Origin: Sphingomonas taxi
Lineage (GTDB): Bacteria; Pseudomonadota; Alphaproteobacteria; Sphingomonadales; Sphingomonadaceae
Length of the DNA stretch: 64,000 nt
Assembly: GCF_000764535.1 (NCBI RefSeq)
Contig: NZ_CP009571.1
Span: 930,001-994,000 of the forward strand
Direction: 5' to 3'
Below, in pieces: positions 56,441 to 64,000 of the stretch (position 1 is its first letter; the number at the start of each line of letters is the position of its first letter). A program made the position numbers and the translations under genes. Under the pieces are notes generated by a model. That model was given only the letters and a program-made list of their open reading frames with translations, was not told the origin of the DNA and made no database searches.

Positions 56441-57546
56441 CCCGCAGCCGTATCGTCCCCGATCCCATCGCCCGCCAGCCGTGGCGCGTCATCCTTCTGG
56501 TGGTGGCGATCGGTGCGTTCGGCCAGATCGTGCTCTATTCCGCCGCCGGCGGCTCGCTCCAGCCTTGGGCGCTCTCGCAGGGTATCCGCTTCTTCGTGCT
56601 GCTCGGCGCGGCGCTCGGCATCTCCTACGTCCCCGAGCGGATCTGGAAGGCGTCGGCGCTGCCCGCTTATGTCGTGATCGTCGTCGCGCTGGTGCTGGTC
56701 GAGCTGGTCGGCGCGGTGCGCGGCGGCAGCCAGCGCTGGCTCGACGTCGGCATCAAGCTACAACCTTCCGAATTCATGAAGCCAGTGATCGTGCTCGCCT
56801 GCGCGCGCTTTTACGACATGCTGCCGCCCAACGAGACGCGGCGGTTCGGCGCGATCTGGCCCGCCGCGCTGCTGGTCGGCATCCCCGCCGCGCTGATCGC
56901 CAAACAGCCCGATCTCGGCACCGCCTTGATGGTCTGCGGCGGCGGCGTCGTCGTCATGTTCCTGGCGGGCGTACCGATGCGGCTGTTCATCGGCGGCGCA
57001 TTGGCCCTGGCGGTCGCCGCGCCGATCGCCTTCAACTACGTGCTGCACGATTATCAGCGCAACCGCGTGCTGATCTTCCTCGATCCCGAGAGCGACCCGT
57101 TGCGCACCGGCTATCACATCAGCCAGTCGAAGATCGCGATCGGCTCGGGCGGGATCTGGGGCAAGGGCTTCCTCAACGGGACGCAGAGCCATCTCGATTA
57201 TCTCCCCGAAGGCCACACCGACTTTGTCTTCGCGACGATGGCGGAGGAATGGGGACTGGTCGGCGGCTGCCTGCTGATCCTCGCCTTCATCCTGGTGGTG
57301 CGCTGGGGGGTCAATGTCGGCCAGCACGCCACCACCCGCTTCGCGCGCCTCACCGCCGCCGGGCTGGCGACGACGATCTTCTTCTACGTCGCGATTAATC
57401 TCGCGATGGTGATGGGCCTCGCGCCGGTGGTCGGCATCCCCCTGCCCCTCGTCAGTTTCGGCAGTTCCGCGCAGATGACCGTCCTGCTCTGCATCGGCGT
57501 TCTGATGTCGATCGACCGGCAAAACCGGCGTGCGGTACGCTGGTGA
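56437..57546 (+). CDS. rodA: Peptidoglycan glycosyltransferase RodA
   Basis: SEDS-family polymerase that works with PBP2. 369 residues, about ten helices, with LQPSEFMKPVIVL, AKQPDLGTALMV, the loop LNGTQSHLDYLPEGHTDFVF and the C-terminal GIPLPLVSFGSSAQM. Last gene of the mre operon; overlaps mrdA by 4 bases. Confidence 0.97.
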   Translation: MTRSRIVPDPIARQPWRVILLVVAIGAFGQIVLYSAAGGSLQPWALSQGIRFFVLLGAALGISYVPERIWKASALPAYVVIVVALVLVELVGAVRGGSQRWLDVGIKLQPSEFMKPVIVLACARFYDMLPPNETRRFGAIWPAALLVGIPAALIAKQPDLGTALMVCGGGVVVMFLAGVPMRLFIGGALALAVAAPIAFNYVLHDYQRNRVLIFLDPESDPLRTGYHISQSKIAIGSGGIWGKGFLNGTQSHLDYLPEGHTDFVFATMAEEWGLVGGCLLILAFILVVRWGVNVGQHATTRFARLTAAGLATTIFFYVAINLAMVMGLAPVVGIPLPLVSFGSSAQMTVLLCIGVLMSIDRQNRRAVRW

Positions 57547-57556
57547 GACAAAAAAT

Positions 57557-57591
57557 GCCGCAGGTGCAAAAAAGGGTTTGCAACCTGCGGC
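57557..57591 (+). terminator. Hairpin after rodA
   Basis: GCCGCAGGTGCAAA pairs with TTTGCAACCTGCGGC across one bulged base, 10 bases after the rodA stop. There is no U-run on its far side, so it may protect the mRNA end rather than terminate. Confidence 0.45.
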
Positions 57592-57661
57592 ACGACTGCT
57601 AATTGGCCGCCTCCCGACGGGGCCGGCGCCTCTCCAAAGCGCCAACAACAGGCCAAGTCAT

Positions 57662-57737
<76 letters not shown>

Positions 57738-58359
57738 CCCCTTCCGCCGCAAATAACCGAAGTTTTCGACAGCGGCTGAGGCATGTCTATTCGACATGTT
57801 CCGATACGATTTCCGACAAATCTTCCCGATTTTGATGACGTGCGCGCGGCGCGCCGCGGCATTTTGTAAGCGTTGTCAGCGGTCGCCTTGCGGCCGATCC
57901 ACGTGACGTCGAGCGTTGCGTCACTGGAGATCGGTAACACATCGGCGCTTACCGACCGGACCTTCGCGATCCTGCCGTGACGGAAGCCGGCGACGGTCAT
58001 CTTCTTCGGCAGCCCTGCCTTGAAGCAGATCGCGCGGCGCATCGACTGGATGCAGAGCTTTTCATATCCTTGCCGCTACGCTCCTCCACGACAATGACGG
58101 CGGCGAGGCGCGACGTGCGCGCGAGCTTGTCCCCGACTGCTTCTGTCGGTTATTCTCTGATCCAGCGAGGTATGACACCCGAACTTAAGCGACCAACGGT
58201 AAGGGCCAGCAATAGTATCCTTGAAGTGCCTTTCAAGAGGCTGTTGCCGCATTGCAACACGCTCTCCGTGCCGTTTGCGGCGGTCGGATACGCATCGAAG
58301 GACGGCGGTTTCATCACCTGACAGGCTGTGTTTCGCCTGCCGCTTACAAGGTGATTGAT
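57738..58359. other. Gene-free stretch, 622 bases
   Basis: Between tRNA-Lys and the outer-membrane gene I see no convincing coding sequence. Minus-strand frames here continue through the tRNA, and plus-strand frames lack a plausible start with a ribosome site. The base composition becomes less GC-rich around 57760-57880 and 58140-58280, which may mark the promoter and leader of the outer-membrane gene or decayed sequence. Confidence 0.5.
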
Positions 58360-58935
58360 ATGAAGAAGCTGCTTCTCGCAGCGGCCAGTGCCGCGTTCCT
58401 GATCCCCGCCGCAGCCTTTGCCCAGGACACGACGTCCGACGGTTCGCGCGCCTTCGGGATCGATCCGTATGTCGGCGTGACCGGCGTGTACGAAGGTTTC
58501 GAGAGCAACCCGGGCCACGGCATTCCCTTCTCGGCGCCCGGCGATCGCCTGAAGGGCGGCCTCGTCGAAGGCGTCGCGGGCGTGAACGTGCCGCTCGGTT
58601 CCTTCTTCGTCGGTGTCGAAGGCAATGCCGCCAAAGGCTTCAGCGGCGACATCGACTGGGAATATGGCGTCCACGGCCGCGCCGGCGTGCGTGCAGGTGA
58701 AACCGGGCTGGTCTATGGCAAGGTCGGCTATCGCTGGGTGAACTTCGATCGCTACGGCAACAACAGCCCCGACTTCGGCCGCATCTCCTACGGCGTCGGC
58801 GGCGAGTTCGGGCCCAAGGCGATCGGGCTCGACGGTCTCGTGAAGAAGGAGGGCGTGCGCTTCCGCGCCGAAGTCGCCACGACCGGGAATTTCGAGACGG
58901 TCCGCCCCTCGTTGGGGATCATCGGCCACTTCTGA
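58360..58935 (+). CDS. Opacity-type outer-membrane beta-barrel protein
   Basis: 191 residues: signal peptide MKKLLLAAASAAFLIPAAAFA, then a small 8-strand barrel with alternating residues and a C-terminal Phe (LGIIGHF), as in OmpA-like or porin-family (Omp25/Opa) proteins. It lacks an OmpA peptidoglycan domain. Role unknown: adhesion, structural or stress. A perfect terminator follows. Confidence 0.85.
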   Translation: MKKLLLAAASAAFLIPAAAFAQDTTSDGSRAFGIDPYVGVTGVYEGFESNPGHGIPFSAPGDRLKGGLVEGVAGVNVPLGSFFVGVEGNAAKGFSGDIDWEYGVHGRAGVRAGETGLVYGKVGYRWVNFDRYGNNSPDFGRISYGVGGEFGPKAIGLDGLVKKEGVRFRAEVATTGNFETVRPSLGIIGHF

Positions 58936-58960
58936 TCCGTTTCAGACTGTTGCCTCACGG

Positions 58961-58990
58961 AGCCCCGGACCATGTGTCCGGGGCTCTTCG
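58961..58990 (+). terminator. Intrinsic terminator after the outer-membrane gene
   Basis: AGCCCCGGAC and GTCCGGGGCT (58961-58985, loop CATGT) form a perfect 10-base stem followed by CTTCG. It lies 25 bases after the stop. Confidence 0.75.
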
Positions 58991-59117
58991 TGTCTCAGCA
59001 TCCCAGCGACGTATCGCCTTCATATTGCGTGATAATTTTGAGCCCGCAGGGGCCGATGTCGCCGATGGACTGTTGAGGCCCCGCGCGTGATCTCGTCCGC
59101 CGCGCTGGAGCCAGGAT

Positions 59118-59549
59118 ATGTCGCTGAAAGATATCGTTGATAACACGGCCGCCGCGGTCGGTTCCGTTGCCGCGGCCGCCGCTGATCCGGTCGACGCCAA
59201 GGCGGAGCGATCGGCGTTGCTCACCGATCTGCGTCAGGCGCGAACCGCGTTTGACACGAACCCGTCCGCACCGGCCGGCGGGCGGTGGCTCGCCGCCGAC
59301 GGCGCCGGACGCGTGGCGTTCACGCCGATGCGTCCCGACGGCCAGCCTATGGTCATCGGCGGGCAGTCGGTCACGTTCTGGCAGGCCGAAGCGCTTCCGG
59401 CGATGCTCGATGCGTTCGAAGCTGCGATCAACGCCGGCGAACTCGACCCGCAGCTGACCGGATCGACCCCGGCGGGACATTCGCTCCCGTTGGAGCGGCT
59501 CGCGAACACATCGCCCCAGCGTCCGACGCCGGATACGGCAACATATTGA
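59118..59549 (+). CDS. Hypothetical protein
   Basis: 143 residues, cytosolic, unlike any family I recognise. An Ala-rich N-terminal helix (residues 3-23) is followed by a folded-looking part (LLTDLRQARTAFDTNP; RWLAADGAGRVAFTPMRPDG; FWQAEALPAMLDAFEAAINAGEL). The ATG lies after CCAGGA, with 50 bases to the next gene, YetF. Codon usage is like its neighbours. Probably real, function unknown. Confidence 0.6.
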   Translation: MSLKDIVDNTAAAVGSVAAAAADPVDAKAERSALLTDLRQARTAFDTNPSAPAGGRWLAADGAGRVAFTPMRPDGQPMVIGGQSVTFWQAEALPAMLDAFEAAINAGELDPQLTGSTPAGHSLPLERLANTSPQRPTPDTATY

Positions 59550-59598
59550 AATAGAGCCTATGCGCTGCTCGGCGCGTTCACTCGACCGAGAGGTGCGC

Positions 59599-60090
59599 AT
59601 GCCCGACTGGTCGTCGATGTTCAAACCCGAGCTGTCGCTATGGGAGGTGATCGCGCGCGGCACGATCATGTACCTCTTCCTGTTCCTGGTGATGCGCTTC
59701 CTGCTGAAGCGGGAGGGCGGACAGGTCAATATCGCCGACATCCTGGTCGTCGTGGCGGTCGTCGATGGCGCGCAGCCGGCATTCAGCGGCGACGCGCAGT
59801 CGATCACCGAGAGCGCCGTCTTCGTTCTGACGATCCTGTTCTGGAGCTGGGTCCTCAATTGGGCAAGCTACCACTTCAAGCCGCTCGCCTTCCTCACCGC
59901 CGCTCCCCCGATGGTGCTGGTCGAGGACGGGAAACTCAATCGTGCCAACATGCGCAAGGCCTTGATGAACCGAGAGGAGCTGATGCAGCAGCTGCGGGAA
60001 GAGGGCGTCGAGGATCTCGAGCTTGTCCATCACGTCATCATGGAAGGCGATGGCGAGATCAGCGTGATCAAGAAGGACGATGCGGCGTAA
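59599..60090 (+). CDS. YetF-family membrane protein (DUF421)
   Basis: 163 residues: two or three membrane helices (MYLFLFLVMRFLL; AVFVLTILFWSWVLNWASY), then the cytosolic YetF domain (PPMVLVEDGKLNRANMRKALMNREELMQQLRE; HVIMEGDGEISVIK). The family is widespread and uncharacterised; B. subtilis YetF is spore or germination-linked. The ATG at 59599 has AGAGGTG upstream. No partner gene is evident. Confidence 0.88.
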   Translation: MPDWSSMFKPELSLWEVIARGTIMYLFLFLVMRFLLKREGGQVNIADILVVVAVVDGAQPAFSGDAQSITESAVFVLTILFWSWVLNWASYHFKPLAFLTAAPPMVLVEDGKLNRANMRKALMNREELMQQLREEGVEDLELVHHVIMEGDGEISVIKKDDAA

Positions 60091-60173
60091 CGAAATGAAG
60101 GCCCATCCGGACCGAGCAATCTTTCCTTACGATATCTGAACGAACCGAAACGGACCTGCCGCGTTGAGCGCGC

Positions 60174-61148
60174 ATGCGGGGGGTAAAGTCAGGAGCTGCG
60201 ATCGCCACGGCGATCGCGCTGGCCGGATGCAACATGCATCAATCGACGTTGGCGCCATTCGGTGCCGACGCCGTCGACATACGGCGGCTGTTCCTGTTGA
60301 TGCTGGTCGGCGCCGTCGTCATCGCGACGGGGCTCGCGCTCCTGATGCGCCATGCGGTGCGGGCGCGGGAAGGCGCGCTGACGCATCAAAAGGGGATGCG
60401 CGTCGTCCTCTGGCTCGGCGGAGTGATCCCGACCGTCGTGCTGCTCGGCCTGCTGGTCTATTCGCTGCCTTATATGAAACCACGCCCGGTCGGCCCCGCC
60501 GACATGCGGATCGCGGTCGAGGGCGAGCAATTCTGGTGGCGCGTCACCTATCGCCCGCCCGGTGGCGGCGCGGTCGAGACCGCGAACGAGGTGCGCATCC
60601 CCGTCGGCCGCACCGTCGCCTTCCGCCTGACCGCCGCCGACGTCGTCCACAGCTTCTGGATTCCGGGGCTGGGCGGCAAGATGGACATGATCCCCGGCCG
60701 CACCAACACGCTCGTCGTCCGTGCCGACAAGGCCGGGCGCTATCGCGGCCAGTGCGCCGAATTCTGCGGGCTCAGCCACGCGCTGATGGCGCTCGACGTC
60801 GTCGCGATGGAGCCCGCGGCGTTCGACGCCTGGCTCGCCGCGCAGCGCCGCCCCGCCGCCGCTGTTGCCACCGCCGCAGATCCCGGCGCACGGCTGTTCG
60901 CCGCCAACGGTTGCACCGCCTGCCACGTCGTCGGCAGCGGCAGCGCGCGCGGCATCGGCCCCGACCTCACGCATTTCGGTGCGCGCGAGACGCTCGCCGC
61001 CGGCATCCTGCCGATGACGACCGCCAATGTCGCGCGCTTCATCCGCCATCCCGAAGCCACCAAGCCCGGCGTGCGCATGCCCGCCTTCCCGCAACTCTCG
61101 CACGGTGAGGCCATCGCCATCGCCCGCTATCTCCAGGGCCTGAAATGA
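60174..61148 (+). CDS. ctaC: Cytochrome c oxidase subunit II with fused cytochrome c domain
   Basis: 324 residues: a lipoprotein-like signal (ALAGC), two membrane helices, the CuA cupredoxin domain with CAEFCGLSHALM (about 194-205), and a C-terminal cytochrome c domain with the haem motif CTACH (about 247). This fusion is typical of caa3-type oxidases, which take electrons directly on the attached haem c. Its stop overlaps the ctaD-like start (ATGA). Confidence 0.95.
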   Translation: MRGVKSGAAIATAIALAGCNMHQSTLAPFGADAVDIRRLFLLMLVGAVVIATGLALLMRHAVRAREGALTHQKGMRVVLWLGGVIPTVVLLGLLVYSLPYMKPRPVGPADMRIAVEGEQFWWRVTYRPPGGGAVETANEVRIPVGRTVAFRLTAADVVHSFWIPGLGGKMDMIPGRTNTLVVRADKAGRYRGQCAEFCGLSHALMALDVVAMEPAAFDAWLAAQRRPAAAVATAADPGARLFAANGCTACHVVGSGSARGIGPDLTHFGARETLAAGILPMTTANVARFIRHPEATKPGVRMPAFPQLSHGEAIAIARYLQGLK

Positions 61149-63655
61149 GCCTCCACGCGCAAGACGATCCGCAGCTCCGCGCGGCCCAGGAAGAGCGGCT
61201 GCGCGCGGTGTGGAAGCCGCCCTCGGGCTGGTTCTTCCGCTGGACCGACGTCAACAACAACCGCATCGGCGTCTGGTACACGCTGACCGCCTTCGGCTTC
61301 ATGCTGTTCGCCGGCGTGCTCGCGCTCGTCATGCGCACGCAGCTGGCGGTGCCGGACAACGATCTCGTCTCGGCGAACACGTTCAACCAGCTGTTCACGC
61401 TGCACGGCTCGATGATGATGTTCCTGTTCGCCGTACCGATGTTCGAGGCGGTGTCGATCATCCTGCTGCCGCAGCTGCTCGGCGCGCGCGACCTGCCCTT
61501 CCCGCGCCTGTCGGCGTTCGGCTATTGGAGCTTCCTGCTCGGCGGCGTCTTCGTCGGCGGCTCGATCTTCTTCAACGCCGCGCCCGACGGCGGCTGGTTC
61601 ATGTACCCGCCGCTGACCACGCGGACCGATCTCAGCGGGCTCGGCGCCGACATCTGGATGCTCGGCCTCAGCTTCATCGAGGTGTCGTCGGTCGCCGCCG
61701 CGGTCGAGCTGATCGTCGGCGTGCTCAAATGCCGCCCGCCGGGCATGCGCCTCAACCTGATGCCGCTCTACGCCTGGTATATCCTCGTCGTCGCGGTGAT
61801 GATCCTGTTCGCCTTCCCGCCGCTGATCGCCGGCGACCTGCTGTTCGAGATGGAGCGGCTGCTCGGCTGGCCGTTCTTCGACGCGGCCAAGGGCGGCGAT
61901 CCGTTGCTGTGGCAACACCTGTTCTGGATCTTCGGCCATCCGGAGGTCTATATCGTCTTCCTGCCGTCGATCGCCCTGTTCGCGATGATGATCCCCACCT
62001 TCGCGCAGCGTCACCTGCTCGGCTATCCGTGGATCGTGCTCGCGGCGGTCGGCACCGCCTTCCTGTCGTTCGGCCTGTGGGTCCACCATATGTTCGCGAC
62101 CGGCCTGCCCAAGATCAGCCTCGCCTTCTTCTCCGCCGCCTCCGAGGCGGTGGCGATCCCCACCGGCGTGCAGATCTTCGCCTTCATCGCGACGCTCTGG
62201 GCGGGCAAGGTCAAATGGTCGGTGCCTTTGCTCTATGCGAGTGGCAGCCTCGCGGTGTTCGTGATCGGCGGACTGACCGGCGTGATGGTCGCGATCGCGC
62301 CGTTCGACTGGCAGGCGCACGACACCTATTTCATCGTCGCGCACCTGCATTACGTGCTGATCGGCGGCACCCTGCTGCCGTTGTTCGGCGGCCTCTATTT
62401 TTACTGGCCGCTCATCACCGGCAAGAAACTGTCCGACCGGCTCGGCCGCATCGCCTTCTGGATCATGTTCGTCGGCGTGAACCTGTCCTTCTTCCCGATG
62501 CACCTGTCGGGGCTGGAAGGGATGCCACGACGCGTCTTCACCTATCCCGCCGACCTCAACATCGGCTGGCTCAACCTCGCCTCGACCGCGGGCGCCTATC
62601 TGTTCGCCACCGGTGTGCTGGTGCTGGTCGTCGACCTCGCGCTGTCGCCGACGCGGCAGAAGGCGCCGCGCAACCCGTGGAACGCTGGCACGCTCGAATG
62701 GCTCGCGCATCCCGACGACGAGGATTGGGGCATCCGCTCGGTACCGCTGATCGAGAGCCGCTATCCGATCTGGGACCAGAAGGATTTCGTCGCCAAGGTC
62801 GACGAAGGCCGCTTCTTCCTCCCCGACGCCGAAGAGGGCCGGCGCGAGACGATCATCACCTCGGTGCTCGACGCCAAGCCGGTGTCGGTGATCCGCCTCG
62901 GCACGCCGAGCGTCAAGCCGATGATGACCGCGGTCGCGCTCGGTGCGGTGTTCATCCTGACCACCTATCACCTGTATCTGCTGTCGGCGCTCAGCGGCGT
63001 CGTCACGCTCGCCTGCGTCTTGTGGTGGCTGTGGGACACCGCCGAAATCCCCGAAAAGCCCGAAAAGCCGATCGGCCATGGCATTACGCTGCCGCTTTAC
63101 ATCTCCGGCCCCGCCGCGCCGGGCTGGTGGGCGATGTTCATCACGATGATGGCCGACGCCACCGCCTTTTCCGGCCTCGTCTTCGGCTATTATTTCTACT
63201 GGACGATCCACCCCGATTTCGGCGCCGGCTTCGACGGGCCGGGGGCCTATTGGCCGATCGTCACGCTGCTGCTGTCGCTGGCGAGCTGGGCGGCGACCGT
63301 CGCCGCCCGCGGCATCCACGCGCGCGGCGCGGTGTTGCCGGCACGGGCGTTGCTCGTCGCCGGGGCGGTGGCGGCGATCGCCAGCCTGGCCACCGGCCTG
63401 CGCTGCCTCGACGGGCTCGATCCCAAGGCGAACGTCTATCCGGCGATCGTCTGGGTGCTGGTGATCTGGACGCTCGTCCACGCCGCGATCGGCACGATCA
63501 TGCAGCTCTATACGCTCGCGCGCAGCCTTGCCGGGCGGATGACGCCGACGCATGACGCCGATCTGCGCAACATCACCGTCTACCAGCATTTCTTCGCGCT
63601 CACCGCGCTCGTCGCCTATCTGACGATCGGCCTGTTCCCGGAGGCGGGGCTGTGA
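61145..63655 (+). CDS. ctaD: Cytochrome c oxidase subunit I fused to subunit III
   Basis: 836 residues. Residues 1 to about 560 are haem-copper subunit I: low-spin haem His in HGSMMMFLF (about 87), CuB His and Tyr in GHPEVYIVFLP (about 265), CuB His pair HHMFATG (about 314), and haem His in AHLHYVL (about 400). Residues about 640-836 are subunit III (PGWWAMFITMMADATAFSGL; FGAGFDGPGAYWP). A single gene for CoxI and CoxIII occurs in caa3-type oxidases. The last subunit, CoxIV-like, is expected after it. Confidence 0.95.
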   Translation: MSLHAQDDPQLRAAQEERLRAVWKPPSGWFFRWTDVNNNRIGVWYTLTAFGFMLFAGVLALVMRTQLAVPDNDLVSANTFNQLFTLHGSMMMFLFAVPMFEAVSIILLPQLLGARDLPFPRLSAFGYWSFLLGGVFVGGSIFFNAAPDGGWFMYPPLTTRTDLSGLGADIWMLGLSFIEVSSVAAAVELIVGVLKCRPPGMRLNLMPLYAWYILVVAVMILFAFPPLIAGDLLFEMERLLGWPFFDAAKGGDPLLWQHLFWIFGHPEVYIVFLPSIALFAMMIPTFAQRHLLGYPWIVLAAVGTAFLSFGLWVHHMFATGLPKISLAFFSAASEAVAIPTGVQIFAFIATLWAGKVKWSVPLLYASGSLAVFVIGGLTGVMVAIAPFDWQAHDTYFIVAHLHYVLIGGTLLPLFGGLYFYWPLITGKKLSDRLGRIAFWIMFVGVNLSFFPMHLSGLEGMPRRVFTYPADLNIGWLNLASTAGAYLFATGVLVLVVDLALSPTRQKAPRNPWNAGTLEWLAHPDDEDWGIRSVPLIESRYPIWDQKDFVAKVDEGRFFLPDAEEGRRETIITSVLDAKPVSVIRLGTPSVKPMMTAVALGAVFILTTYHLYLLSALSGVVTLACVLWWLWDTAEIPEKPEKPIGHGITLPLYISGPAAPGWWAMFITMMADATAFSGLVFGYYFYWTIHPDFGAGFDGPGAYWPIVTLLLSLASWAATVAARGIHARGAVLPARALLVAGAVAAIASLATGLRCLDGLDPKANVYPAIVWVLVIWTLVHAAIGTIMQLYTLARSLAGRMTPTHDADLRNITVYQHFFALTALVAYLTIGLFPEAGL

Positions 63656-64000
63656 GGCGCTGGCTGCGGCGCGCGCGCCGGCTCAACGTCACGCTGTGGA
63701 CGCTGATCGTGCCGCCGACGACCTGGGCGGTGCATTTCCTCTTCTCCTACCTCTGGGCGGCGGTGTCCTGCGCCAAGCTCGGGATGTGGGCGCGTTTCCC
63801 GACGGCCTTCGCGATCGGCACGCTGGTGGCGCTGCTGGTGATCGCCGCGGCAGGCGTGATCGCATGGCAACAGGCGCGCACCCCCGGCGCGCCCGCACCG
63901 CATGACGAGGGTACCGACAGCGACCGCCTGCGCTTCCTCGCATATTCAACGCTGCTGCTGTCGGCGCTGAGCTTCGTCGCAGTGGTATTCACCGCGATGC
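63652..64000 (+). CDS. Small membrane protein of the oxidase operon, 3' end missing
   Basis: The first 116 residues are visible. The GTG at 63652 overlaps the oxidase stop by 4 bases. An Arg-rich start is followed by at least two membrane helices (LIVPPTTWAVHFLFSYLW and GTLVALLVIAAAGVIAW), and a third begins at the window edge. Position suggests a subunit IV-like or assembly protein of the caa3 oxidase; I do not recognise the family. Confidence 0.65.
   Translation, partial: MRRWLRRARRLNVTLWTLIVPPTTWAVHFLFSYLWAAVSCAKLGMWARFPTAFAIGTLVALLVIAAAGVIAWQQARTPGAPAPHDEGTDSDRLRFLAYSTLLLSALSFVAVVFTAM

Noticed and set aside
58140..58359. A small plus-strand protein before the outer-membrane gene (frame from 57977)
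   Set aside because: No Shine-Dalgarno, no recognisable fold, mixed composition; more likely leader or decayed sequence.

Overview
The window looks like chromosomal DNA of a high-GC alphaproteobacterium of the sphingomonad group (Sphingomonadaceae, Sphingomonas-like). This rests on gene order and protein character: a bamA-rseP-dxr-cdsA-uppS-frr-pyrH-tsf-rpsB run on the minus strand, a single LolF-type lipoprotein permease, an Entner-Doudoroff cluster (zwf-pgl-edd-glk-eda), a TonB-dependent receptor, and inverted intergenic repeats of the kind common in sphingomonads. It is mostly ordinary core genome. There is no prophage, CRISPR array, rRNA operon or classical insertion sequence.

Layout. 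1-10.2 kb: envelope and translation genes (start of an OmpH/Skp chaperone gene, bamA, rseP, dxr, cdsA, uppS, frr, pyrH, tsf, rpsB), all minus, most with 1-4 base overlaps or very short gaps. 10.3-12.3 kb: a small membrane protein and the phosphatidylethanolamine pathway (pssA, psd). 12.4-18.2 kb: icd, a TetR/DUF4188 divergent pair with twin operators, a small acidic protein, a GT39-type membrane protein, a PA0069-type radical SAM protein and a VOC protein. 18.2-26 kb: moaB, dnaE, an HdeD-type protein, glutathione peroxidase, a GNAT enzyme and lolD-lolF. 26-32.5 kb: a candidate structured RNA, a TonB-dependent receptor, an Hsp20 gene with a ROSE-type RNA thermometer, a DUF4926-DUF6883 pair, pyrG and secG. 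32.7-40.5 kb: a MarR-type regulator, a small SH3 protein, argC and the Entner-Doudoroff genes. 40.5-43.3 kb: a LysR regulator divergent from a subclass B3 metallo-beta-lactamase of the B3-E type, then mltG. 43.3-47.3 kb: fatty acid synthesis (fabF, acpP, fabG, fabD) interrupted by a small element with terminal inverted repeats that carries a GxxExxY gene. 47.5-49.3 kb: an RcnB-like protein and rpsF-rpsR-rplI. 49.5-57.6 kb: a STAS-like protein overlapping mutL tail to tail, then mreBCD-mrdA-rodA. 57.7 kb to the end: tRNA-Lys, an outer-membrane beta-barrel protein, an unknown protein, a YetF-type protein and a caa3-type cytochrome oxidase operon (subunit II with cytochrome c domain, fused subunit I-III, and a truncated membrane gene).

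Together the genes cover outer-membrane assembly and lipoprotein export, phospholipid and isoprenoid precursors, rod-shape peptidoglycan synthesis, glucose catabolism through 6-phosphogluconate, and aerobic respiration. The places most worth a second look are the repeat-bounded GxxExxY element inside the fab genes, the B3-E lactamase with its perfect LysR palindrome, the ROSE thermometer, the candidate structured RNA near 26.1 kb, the DUF4926-DUF6883 pair and the twin TetR operators.
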